Assembly (NCBI RefSeq): GCF_963678635.1
Contig: NC_087071.1
Coordinates: 6,277,624 to 6,341,623, forward strand
Length of the DNA stretch: 64,000 nucleotides
Source: Symsagittifera roscoffensis
Taxonomy: Eukaryota > Xenacoelomorpha > Acoela > Convolutidae
Reading direction: 5' to 3'
The notes under the pieces were generated by a model, which was given only the letters and a program-made list of their open reading frames with translations, searched no databases and was not told the DNA's origin. Shown piece by piece: positions 1-8,942 of this stretch. Every line of letters begins with the position of its first letter. The stretch's first letter is position 1. The position numbers were made by a program, and so were the translations under genes.

Positions 1-273
1 CTCAAATTTTTGTTTTTTCAACTTTCTGTGATTTTGAATTTTCAATTGCAAGGTTTTATTTGCTTTGTTTTCTTCTTTCATCTTCTGATTTCGCTTATTT
101 CTATCTTTCGCTTCCGCAATTCTTTCGTCCAAACTTGCCAAATTAATCGGAATTTCTTCCAACTCAAATACCAAATTCAGATAACTTTTCATGCAAGTTC
201 AAATACATTTCACGCTTTTCCATCAACCGCTTTCTCGATTGACCAGCAGCTGCCACTAAGTTTGTATTCCCCG

Positions 274-682
274 AGTCGAGATTTTTCACCTAATTTGAAG
301 CAAGATTTGAGCGATTTGAGCGGTTTTTTTAGACAATTACGCTCAAAATCTTGCTTCAAAATGAGCGGTTTGAGTGGTTTTTGAACGGTTTATCTAAAAA
401 AACCACTCAAAAACCGCTCAAATCTTGCGCGGTTTTTGAGCGGTTTTTTTAAATAAACCGCTCAAAACCGTTCAAATCTTGCGCGGTTTTTGAGCAGTTT
501 TTTTAGATAAACCGTTCAAAAACCGCTCAAACCGCTCATTTTGAAGCAAGATTTTGAGCGTAATTGTCTAAAAAAACCGCTCAAACCGCTCAAACCTTGC
601 GCGGTTTTTGAGCGTTTTTTTTTAGATAAACCGTTCAAAAACCGCTCAAACCTTGCTTCGAATTAGGTGAAAAATCTCGACT
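274..682. mobile_element. Foldback/MITE-like inverted-repeat element
   Basis: The two ends are inverted copies: AGTCGAGATTTTTCACCTAA at 274 recurs as its reverse complement ending at 682. The interior is built from many copies, in both orientations, of short GAGCGGTTT / AAACCGCTC modules, so the whole 409 bp can fold back on itself. No coding potential was seen. This is the structure of a non-autonomous foldback element or MITE. A clear target duplication was not identified and the superfamily is unknown. Confidence 0.7.
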
Positions 683-809
683 ACATTTAACGGAAAAAGG
701 ATCGAAAAAAGTTTCTAGCTAGTGCGCAATGCTCATAGTTATGAAAGCCATTTCGGGTCAAATCCAAAAACCATGATTGAAGGGTAAAAAAAGTTCAAAA
801 TTCATGAAG

Positions 810-1002
810 ACCTGGCCGATAGTTTGCAACGTCTATGAAGAAATATTAGAGGTTAGTTTTCAGGAAGTTTTATTCATACATCTATACACACATAAACACA
901 TACATAGATACAAACATGCTTAAATTTATATGTACATACCTGGCCCATAGTTTGCAACGTCTATGAAGAATTATTAGAGTATAATTTTCAGGAATTTTAT
1001 TA
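810..1002. repeat. Local direct duplication of about 64 bp
   Basis: A segment starting ACCTGGCC(G/C)ATAGTTTGC at 810 is repeated at 938 with few differences. The copies are separated by a stretch rich in ACACATA. The rest of 683-1607 shows no gene that I can support; 1310-1400 is a low-complexity TACCCTAT-rich tract. Confidence 0.6.
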
Positions 1003-1607
1003 TAAGTGTCCTATTTCTCCTTGGTCGAGAAGCTAAGCCGTGCAATATGCTGTGCCATTCTAAGGTATCTTTTTCGTTTCTAGAGGTTGCAAAGCATGAC
1101 CGTCTTTTTATGTGCACTAAGTATCAACCTGAAGCGAACATTTGAGAGAGGAAAGAAAACTTTCAGGAAAGAAAAACTAAAAAACATAGTTTTTAAAGCA
1201 ACATACTTTTTATATTCAAAATTAAGATTATCAATTCCTTCGAAAATACAAGTAATACGTGCATGTAATTAATCTTGGTTGAAAATATGGTTCGATGACA
1301 ATCAACCCAATTCCAATTTACCCTATGCCCTTCTACCCTATACTAACCTACCCTATATTCCAATCCAATCTATGCCAAATTACCCAATGGCAATTTACCC
1401 TATGTTCTATAAATAATTCAATTCGATTGATCAGAGATAACTGAGATCACTATCTCGGTTAAGATCGCCGGTGAGCATAGACAAAATATACAGTATAGTA
1501 TAGACCAAATCCTATTTACAATTAACATAAGGCGAGATAAGAAAAGTTGTTGGTTCGTTCATTCTGTTTGAATTACTCTTTGCAGCTTGAAGTTTTAAGC
1601 TTATGTT

Positions 1608-1993
1608 TTAAAATATTTTTGCCAGTAGTTCTTTTGTGGTCGGTGAGCCATCTTCATGCTCATGCAGAGTACATTTAGCGATGAATAAAGCTTTCTCTCC
1701 GCTGCTCCGATCGGTCACTATAGAACAATTTAGATGCCAAATTGTCTCTCCTCCCTCTCCAAATTCGATTTCCACTACCAATCTCTCCATTCTGCCCACT
1801 TCTATCAACTGCAGTTCAAACTCATACCAAACGAGCCCTTTTTCTGCATCTCGCCCAGTTTCTGTCTGCCCGTGTCGCCATTCCGACCAAATAGTGTGAA
1901 GAATACATCGTTCACTGTGGGTGAACAGGGCACTTTCACATTGTACGTGACTGTGGACTGTGCTATAAGCAACATAACAAAACAATCAAACAC
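1608..1993 (-). pseudogene. Small secreted PLAT-domain protein, frameshifted
   Basis: Two overlapping minus-strand frames together look like one protein. The frame from 1993 starts with a signal-peptide-like segment (MFDCFVMLLIAQS) and a PLAT/LH2-like stretch containing LFGRNGDTGRQKLG, then stops at 1805. The frame ending at 1608 supplies what looks like the second half of the same domain (FELQLIEVGRMERLVVE, then a Trp-Leu-containing strand) and a C-terminal tail. PLAT domains are beta-sandwiches that bind lipids or proteins, and LxGxxGDTGxxxL is their hallmark. The switch needs a one-base indel around 1805-1830. An intron is unlikely because no acceptor-donor pair at a sensible distance is visible. 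It is either a recent pseudogene or carries a sequencing error. Confidence 0.5.
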
Positions 1994-2503
1994 TCATTCC
2001 ATTTCACACTCACATTCAACTGCAGCTCATCTAAGGTTCCATTTTTTATAAAGCACTGCTATTACTTCGTTTATCTGTTATAAATAAGTCAAGTAAAGGC
2101 AGAGCGTAAAACACGTGCACCCTATAGCATTATAAAAAACCCTGCGCTAAAATTTGTTTTGAAAACAGCTTATTGAATTATTTTTGTGAATTCAGGTACT
2201 CGCCAGCGTAAACAATCTTCCTAGATAAAACCTAAATAAAAACAAATAATCGTTGTATCGTAAAAAAAAGTTTCTTAAGGACTTTGCTTTTTTATGTGGA
2301 TTGCAAAGTTTGCAGAAAAATGTTAAAACAGCCGCTGTCCAAAAACCATTTTTATTAGTGACGTCTAAAGTTCTGTTCGTCTAATATCCTGTTCCCCGAC
2401 TTGAACATACTAAAACTACATTTAACGATCTCTCAAACACAAAATTGAAAGAACCGCCAGACTTTGAAAGAAGTGCTGGTTACTGTAAATAGAAAAATCT
2501 TAC
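1994..2503. other. No gene recognised
   Basis: I see no supported gene here. A later exon of the coiled-coil gene to the right could lie in it, because that exon ends in a GTAAGA splice donor at 2498-2503. Confidence 0.4.
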
Positions 2504-3015
2504 CATTGCTTTCTGCTTGCAAGGCTTGAATTGCAGCTACGATACTCTCATTGATATCTTCCCATGATGCAATCATCTTTTTCATGTTTGCAACTTTCGC
2601 GCAACTGTTTGCTTTTAAACCTTCCAACTCTCTCTTGACACTCAGTTCAAGTTTAGCAACTTGTTGCAAGTCATTAAAAGTTTCTATATTTTGTCGCTTA
2701 TTCATCAGATCATTTGATTTGTCCATTACTTGCAACATTTCGTCATTTAGATCAACATTTTGATCTGTTAGAACTCTGATAGTAGTTTTTTGGCATTTTT
2801 GAAATATCGTCAACGATTTTTTCAAGTTCACAGTGGATTCTCCATTAATGGTCTCCATCAGTACTACAATGTGGCCCATGATGGGCTTCCCAACACTCCT
2901 TGCAACTGCCCATTTTACAACTCTCTTTTTGGCAGTAATGTTCTTTCTGTCTTTTATGAGTTCCACAAACTTCGCCAACTTGACTTGTTGCGGGTCGAAC
3001 AGAATAGTCCATAGC
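2504..3015 (-). CDS. Coiled-coil exon of a RING/TRIM-like gene
   Basis: An open minus-strand stretch runs from a TTTTTATAG acceptor-like site (ending at 3016) to a GTAAGA donor at 2498-2503. The product is charged and helical: a FVELIKDRKNITAKKRVV segment, then a long heptad-like region rich in Glu, Lys and Leu. This fits the coiled-coil part of nematode RING-finger proteins, and a RING exon lies 1.6 kb upstream on the same strand (4646-4878). No B-box was found between them and no start or end exon could be placed. It may be a live multi-exon gene or a decaying copy. Confidence 0.45.
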
Positions 3016-3496
3016 CTATAAAAAGTTTTTCAATTCTAGTCTGTAATTTCAAATAGAAAAAAAACTGCGATTTAAAGATAAAAGACAAACCACAAAAACA
3101 AATTGAATCACACTTTTGATAACCATTGATAAGCCTGATCAGCAAACTTTTAGTTTTGCTCTGACTTACACTTCTGTAAAAAACATCTTGGTTTCTGTAC
3201 TTGAATTGTGGCTTCTGGTAGTAATTTTCTCGAAGTTTCGCTGGGAAAAGCAAATCGGATCACTTTACCTAATTAACCCCTTTTGCAAAAGGGGGGGGAG
3301 GAGATTCGTTACTAGGTTCAAAATATCATACTCTTAACCGTTGAATTTTATCTCCTGAGATGGGAGAGGTTCGTTACTAGATACCAGAGGAGGAAGGGGC
3401 ATTGTTAAAACTAGCGAGAACACGACGAAAAAAGCTCGATAAAGTGCAATAAGAAAAAGTTGAAATAGGCCTCGAATTAGTAAAAAACAATCTTCT

Positions 3497-3565
3497 GCGT
3501 CACGGATTCGATCTTGTGACGTAGACATTATGAGTCTCACACACCAACCACTCGGCCACGGACGC
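3497..3565 (-). pseudogene. tRNA-like sequence (pseudogene or SINE head)
   Basis: The minus strand carries a good box A (TGGCCGAGTGG) and box B (AGATCGAATCC), with a potential 5-bp acceptor pairing (GCGTC/GACGC) and an AGAC/GTCT anticodon stem with a 7-nt loop. The T-arm and acceptor pairing are imperfect and the anticodon is not convincing. I read it as a tRNA-derived pseudogene or short repeat rather than a working tRNA. Confidence 0.45.
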
Positions 3566-3867
3566 TTAATACATCCCAAGCACAAGCCATAAATAAAGCA
3601 GAGAATTGATGCCGAGAAATTTCCAACGCTAGATCGTGATTAAAGCAAAAGTACACCAAATAAGTAACACTTTCCACTTTAAAGTAACACTTTATTGGTT
3701 TAATGGGCTAGTTAGGTTAGAAAGAAAAGAAATCGCACTAGTACATTACGCTAATCAAAAGTGTAATGAGATACAAGCAACCATTATCAGTCAAATCATC
3801 AAAGTAAACCCAATGTGAAATCTTCCTTATCTTTATTTTAAAAATACAAAATCGAACTAGCTGATTC

Positions 3868-3922
3868 GCCAATTCAAAAATCACAGTGACGAAAATTCAA
3901 TTTTTCACAAACTACAAATTTG
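3868..3922. repeat. Dispersed repeat, inverted copy of 52313-52365
   Basis: AAAATCACAGTGA(C/A)GAAAATT and the following bases through ACTACAAATTTGG are the reverse complement of the sequence just right of the N gap at 52313-52365, with about two differences over 50 bp. It is a fragment of a repeat present at least twice in the window. Confidence 0.65.
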
Positions 3923-4033
3923 GATCAGCTCACAGATTGATTGACGAGGATTAAAACACTCATGTAATTGAAGTTTTTGGTTCTTTTTCCTCTACACCCC
4001 CCCAACTGCAAAATTTTACAGGAAAAAATTTGT

Positions 4034-4480
4034 TCACATTGTTCGATTGTAATGAAAACTGACACATGGACTAATTAGGTTATGATAAATATATTTGATC
4101 TTCATGATTAACGTTGCACAGCCACCCGTTACACCACAAAAAGCATGTTCGTGTGAGGTGGGGGGGGGGGGGGAGAGGACAAAAAGCCTAGTCATCCTAT
4201 AATAATTCACTCTCCGAGAGTATGGCAAACTTTCATTCAAATCAAAAACAAAATAGATACATACGAGTAAGTTCATATTTAATCAATGAGGCGGCTCTTT
4301 TTCCTTTTCCCCCACCTGCATACTTTTATAACTAAAATAGCTGTTTACACTGTTCGATTTTCATGAAAATTGACATACAGACTAATTAGGCTATGGCAAA
4401 CATATTTGGCCTTCATAATTAACCTTGTAAAACCACTCGTTAGACCATAAAATTGATGCTCGTGTGAGGTGGGGGAAAGA
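4034..4480. repeat. Diverged tandem duplication, period about 310 bp
   Basis: The segment around 4034-4170 (TTCGATT...GACTAATTAGG...GTGTGAGGTGGGGG) recurs at 4344-4475 with moderate divergence. The first copy ends in a run of 13 or more G. The unit has no convincing coding content. It lies in what may be an intron of the RING/coiled-coil gene. Confidence 0.6.
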
Positions 4481-4645
4481 AAAAGAGCCAATGAGGCTCC
4501 ACTCGATAAGCAATTTTGCCTTTTGGAGTGCACCGAGGTGGCAGTAAAAGTATGGCAATATATTAAATAGAATTTTGTGATGTCACTTGAAATTAAAACT
4601 ACAGTTTTCCAGCAAATTGAAATCTTCAAAAAACAACATGTTTAC

Positions 4646-4878
4646 AGCTATTGCAGACATCAGCCCATAATTCTCGACACAAAGCTTCTCATCGCAAATT
4701 CGTGCCTCAATGGGGGTACGGCATACTGAACACTGCCTTAAATCCGATAGTAGAAGTCCCTTAAGACAATAATTCGGAGAAGAGCAAAATGAGTGTCCGC
4801 ATGAAGACAGAATGCGAGGATTCACCAATGTTTCGAGACATATGGGACATTCAAATTGATCACCACCAGTGGCAATAG
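4646..4878 (-). CDS. RING-finger exon
   Basis: The minus strand reads FECPICLETLVNPRILSSCG followed by HSFC and a CSVCRTP block, a C3HC4-type RING finger typical of E3 ubiquitin ligases. The spacing between the fifth and sixth metal ligands is longer than usual (C-x5-C), so zinc binding may be altered. A GTAAAC donor lies at 4640-4645. Upstream the frame meets a TGA, so the start must come from another exon or is lost. The likely partner exon is the coiled-coil segment at 2504-3015 on the same strand. Confidence 0.5.
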
Positions 4879-4880
4879 TT

Positions 4881-5113
4881 ATTCAAAGTATGTGCTATGA
4901 AAAAACAATTATTGCAAATTTATAAACCAAGTATATTGCGAATAGTACGTACTTATGTTTCAATTTTTTGGCAACTAGAGAATACACACCTAAAAGTCAG
5001 CAGATATATTGTTCAAAATCCAAATCTTAAAGCTTGTATTTTTGTGCGTCAGAACAAGCTTCGACTTTGGTTAATATATAAAAGGGCCATTACTAAGTAA
5101 CTTAAATACATTC
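4881..5113. other. Flank of the LTR element, nothing recognised
   Basis: No gene or repeat was recognised. Its last four bases (ATTC, 5110-5113) are the left target-site duplication of the LTR retrotransposon. Confidence 0.5.
5110..5113. repeat. Target-site duplication ATTC, left copy
   Basis: ATTC directly precedes the left LTR and is repeated at 24028-24031 directly after the right LTR. A short target duplication of 4 bp is within the range expected for Gypsy-type integrases. Confidence 0.75.
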
Positions 5114-5523
5114 TGAGTTAGGACTGGAGTGTATAACTCATAGAGTAATTTCGGATAGGGTACACCGTCTGCTCGTCACGCTATCTTATTTTCGGCCGGA
5201 TAGATTCGTGCAACTTCTTAGTCTAATACCGATCCTAATCTTACTCTTATACTATCTAGTCTCAGGTTGTTTAACTAGTCTCTGCTAGGCTCAATAGATC
5301 TAGGGTATACTGGTTTATTGCGGCTGCTGAAGTGCTCGGGAGAGTCCAACTAATTTCTAAGTTAAATTCAAATCTCTCTGGTGCTGAAATTACAAGTAAC
5401 TTCAGCACTTACAAATAAGTGGGTTGTTAGTTAGATGGATCATGATTGGTTAATATTAAATACTTTACATTGGTAAAATATCTAATTTATCCAATCATAA
5501 AATGTAGTTTAGATCAGGTTCCA
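5114..5523 (-). repeat. 3' LTR (410 bp)
   Basis: Starts TGAGTTAGG and ends GGTTCCA, with TG/CA ends, matching 23618-24027 base for base as far as I can see. Read in element direction it contains AATAAA (complement of 5314-5319), a likely polyadenylation signal that would define the R region. Confidence 0.92.
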
Positions 5524-5535
5524 CCCATCCGGGTT
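5524..5535 (-). other. Possible polypurine tract next to the 3' LTR
   Basis: In element direction the bases just before the 3' LTR are CCCGGATGGG, a short purine-rich run (GGATGGG) at the place where plus-strand DNA synthesis is primed in LTR elements. It is short, so the call is tentative. Confidence 0.3.
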
Positions 5536-7136
5536 TTACAGAGTTTTTTAGAATAGTTCTTCTGCAATTTGAAGGATGGATGATGGACGTTGGTTTTTGG
5601 CGAACATCATTTTCTTCCGTTTCCTCTTTGTTAAAGAAGTTCCAGGAAGCTGGAGTTAGAGACATAAGACGTTGTGTCTTCTAGTGACAACGACTAAGTC
5701 TTTGCAACAAACTCAAATCTGATTTCAGAATGGTTGGCTATGTCAGGTTTTTCTGTTCTGCGTGGAGAACTTCTTTTGTGTCTGATCTAGTTTGGGAATG
5801 GCGTGGAGATTGTGCGTGGAGGGGATGCCTGGTTTCTCGGATCTGTACGTATACTTGAACATCGAGGTGGTCATTGGTCTAGTTCAATGAAGTCCTTTTC
5901 TGCGAAGTCAAGTCGTACTCTAAATCCTTTGAGTTGTGATTGTGAGTGGCATATCGATTGTGGTTGGTCATTCTCTCTCGAGTGTAGTGGGGTCGTTTTG
6001 TCTTTAGATGTTCGTCCTTGGTGTTATATTCTGATCTATGTATTGCATAATGTAATTTACATTTTATAAAACATTTATTAGTTTAATATTTTTTAATTAT
6101 GATTTTAGTTAGTTGTTTTCACAAAAGCTTTTTGTTTTAGTTCGGTTATTTTGAAGAGTTACTCACACTTGAGTAGCTCTTATTAAAAATAGAGGTGTGG
6201 TCACAAAGCGTGGATATAGCGCGGTGGGTTAGGCCGGCTATAGAGCATGCTCAGGACGTCCTTCCTGGTGGGTTAGGCCAGGAGTGGGAGTATGATTTCA
6301 TGCGGTTTTTGTGAGGGGTCCTGTTATGTGACAACGTTTTATGTTGGGTTTGTTGTGGTTTTTCTTATGTCTTGTTGGTTATGTCCTTTTTCCAAAAAGC
6401 AAATTGTTCGTGGTATGGGTTTGTCTTTCGACTTTTTTGTGTTTTATTATTTCTTTCTTAGACTTTATAATAGTCTTCAAAAGAATAAATTATCCAGTTT
6501 TAAACTGGGTTAATCCGGTTTGGGTACCGTTGGTTTCCTTTTCTTAGTCATGCTGTTATTCTATGATTTGTGGTATTTAGTAAGCTGCGTTGGTTAGTTT
6601 TGTTTAGTATATGATTCCTTTCCAACCGGGTTAAAGGAAAGTTTGAAACATGTTATTATATGTTAGAGTTGTTGAGTGTGAAAACTTGAAACTGAAATTC
6701 ATTATTTTAAACAATTCTTCGTGGGCGAGCTGTGCGAGTGTGGATAGAATTTCTGTGCGAATGAATGAAAATATCAAAAGGTTAGTACTGCATTTGCATT
6801 TTATTAATTTACTGCATAGAATTTGGAAATTTACTGCTAGTTATGGGGGAATTTTAAGTTACAAATTTTCATCATAATTACATTTACTGCTTGTGGGGAA
6901 AATTTTAGAAATGAATTTACTGCATTGGTATTAAATTTATAAAATTATAAGTGTAAGAGATAAATAGAATTTTTGAAATCTGTTTGATGAAATTTGCGAT
7001 TTTTATTTGTCTTTTGTGGTTTTTGTAGGTGATTGTCGGATGAAGGCTAAAAATCTAAAGAAAACATGGATAAAGTATGGTGAGTTTTTTAATATTTTAA
7101 TTAGTTAGTAATATTCATTTAATTCATACTTACCTG
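5536..7136 (-). other. 3' non-coding region of the LTR element
   Basis: About 1.6 kb between the last ORF and the 3' LTR. No long minus-strand frame was seen; the plus-strand frames here have no recognisable content. GTGGGTTAGGCC occurs twice near 6224-6275. Such a long 3' region is unusual and may hold RNA signals. Confidence 0.5.
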
Positions 7137-8942
7137 TTAGTCGTCGGGGAAAAAACCGTGGGGGAAGATGTCGTGGATGAGATCGGAAGTTGTTAGTAGT
7201 TTAGCTAAGATGCGGATGATATTTTTAGTCTGAAGCAGTGGCCAAAGCAATTGAAGTGCCTTGATAGTGGTTATTTCTTCAGTGCCAACTGCAAACTCAT
7301 AAGGTGTGTTTTGGATTAGATTATATAATTTGTGATTGAATTTAGTGTTGTGGATGAATTCTAAAATTGGGATTTCTATAGGTTGTACAAACTCGTGCGG
7401 GATAAGGAAGGGTCGGGATTCTTCGGCGTTGAAGGTCTTGGTGATGGGACAGAAGATGTACATTTGGGTTATGGGATCATAATTGCGAAGAATACCATGA
7501 AGGTTAGTATCTTTAATGCAATATGTGAAATTTAGGAAAAATGGTGAAGTGTATTTGGAATTAATGAATTGAAAACGATGGTGTGGTTGTCTAGAGGGTG
7601 TGTGTAGGTCAAAGTGATTTTGGATGAAACGATAATAACTATATGTGTGGGTTTGTTTAGTGCGCAACATAATATCGTGTGAGCAGTGTAAATCTTTTTC
7701 GTGTGGTGCAAGGAAATGAAAGGTTAGTGAAAATATTTGGAAGCGTTCTTTAAAACTTTCGTATGCTTGTGTGTCAGTTAGTGCTTCTGAAATAATGTGA
7801 TCAAACTTTCGGTCGAAGATGTTTAGTGTAAATATATATGGTGTCTTGATGAAAAATTTCTCAGTAATTTGTGGATTAGCGAAGCGATCGTCGTCTAAGA
7901 ATTGATCTTGGTTAGCTCTGATGATGTTGTGGTCATAGTATTCGAGTGTATATTCGTTAGCTCTAGGTGCAGTGTGTGTTTTTAGTGATTTTTTATATCC
8001 AACGTAAGTAAATTGTCTAGCGGTTAGTGGTGTAGTGAGTCGATATAGCATGTCCGTATTTCGCTCTATATCGATGTGAGTGTTAGATAAAGGTAAGCAA
8101 AGAGGGTTAGTAAAATGATAATATGAGGTCCAAGAGAGAGTGGGCATTAAAACGTATTCATCTACAAAGTTGCGTGTTTCGTTAGTGTCGTGGGGGGTGT
8201 TTAAGGTGTATTGTGGGAATGAGGGTAAGGTGATGGCTAAAAATTCTTTTGTGTTAGTATGCTTGGGGTGGTTGATGTATTCACGGGCTGTTCCTGGTTT
8301 TGCTGGGAAAGGATGGTTGGGGAACTTTCTTTTAAAAGTGCGGTAAGCTCTATTAGTGTTGAGTGAAGATTCAGTTGATGTGGATGATGGTGCTAATGAT
8401 TCAGTATAATTTGAAGAGGGTGTAGGGGTAGGGGGGTTGGATGAATTTATTGTGGAGGAGATTTGGTTTATTGTTGGGGTATGGAGGTGGTAGGGTTGTT
8501 GTTGAAGGGTAATAAAATTATCTAGCTCTGGGGAGATTCGGGGGGTGTCTGGAGAATGAGATGATTGGTCAGAATGAAGTGAGGAGTAGGTTGGGGTAAC
8601 TTGGGAAGCATAAGAGGGTGTGGAAGTGATTGGGTCAGGGTTATTGGATAATATGTGTTGAAAAGGGGGTTGAGAAAAATTAGAAGAATTATGAAAATTA
8701 TTGGATGGGGATGGTTCTGAGTCGGCAAATTCATCGGGGGTTTCAATATTCGGGTTATTGAGTTGTGAGATGGAATATAAAACTGAAATGTGTGAATTAG
8801 TGTCGGAATTCATGCCTGATGTTACATTACTAGATGGAAAATCGGGTGGCGGAAAAGCAAAAAGTGGTATTATTGGGATTGGAGAGGTAAGATTGGTTGG
8901 ATGGGAATTTGATCGGTGTAGTGATCCAAGTTGGCGGCTCAT
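7137..8942 (-). CDS. 601-residue orphan protein of the LTR element (ORF3)
   Basis: An intact frame whose ATG overlaps the env stop codon as ATGA (8939-8942). The first 200 or so residues are Ser/Pro/Thr/Asn-rich and probably disordered. The remainder is a denser, aromatic-rich domain with no membrane segment or catalytic motif that I recognise. No family is assigned. Its position after env, intact frame and young host element argue that it is a real accessory gene, perhaps structural or regulatory. The ATGA overlap suggests translation coupled to env by termination-reinitiation, or a separate spliced RNA. Confidence 0.7.
   Translation of the reverse strand: MSRQLGSLHRSNSHPTNLTSPIPIIPLFAFPPPDFPSSNVTSGMNSDTNSHISVLYSISQLNNPNIETPDEFADSEPSPSNNFHNSSNFSQPPFQHILSNNPDPITSTPSYASQVTPTYSSLHSDQSSHSPDTPRISPELDNFITLQQQPYHLHTPTINQISSTINSSNPPTPTPSSNYTESLAPSSTSTESSLNTNRAYRTFKRKFPNHPFPAKPGTAREYINHPKHTNTKEFLAITLPSFPQYTLNTPHDTNETRNFVDEYVLMPTLSWTSYYHFTNPLCLPLSNTHIDIERNTDMLYRLTTPLTARQFTYVGYKKSLKTHTAPRANEYTLEYYDHNIIRANQDQFLDDDRFANPQITEKFFIKTPYIFTLNIFDRKFDHIISEALTDTQAYESFKERFQIFSLTFHFLAPHEKDLHCSHDIMLRTKQTHTYSYYRFIQNHFDLHTPSRQPHHRFQFINSKYTSPFFLNFTYCIKDTNLHGILRNYDPITQMYIFCPITKTFNAEESRPFLIPHEFVQPIEIPILEFIHNTKFNHKLYNLIQNTPYEFAVGTEEITTIKALQLLWPLLQTKNIIRILAKLLTTSDLIHDIFPHGFFPDD

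Noticed and set aside
2483-2503. A 21-nt intron with GTAAGA and TTTACAG ends
   Set aside because: Far below the minimum nematode intron length; the donor more likely pairs with a distant acceptor.
5803-6877. Plus-strand frames in the 3' region of the LTR element
   Set aside because: Antisense to the element, short and without motifs.
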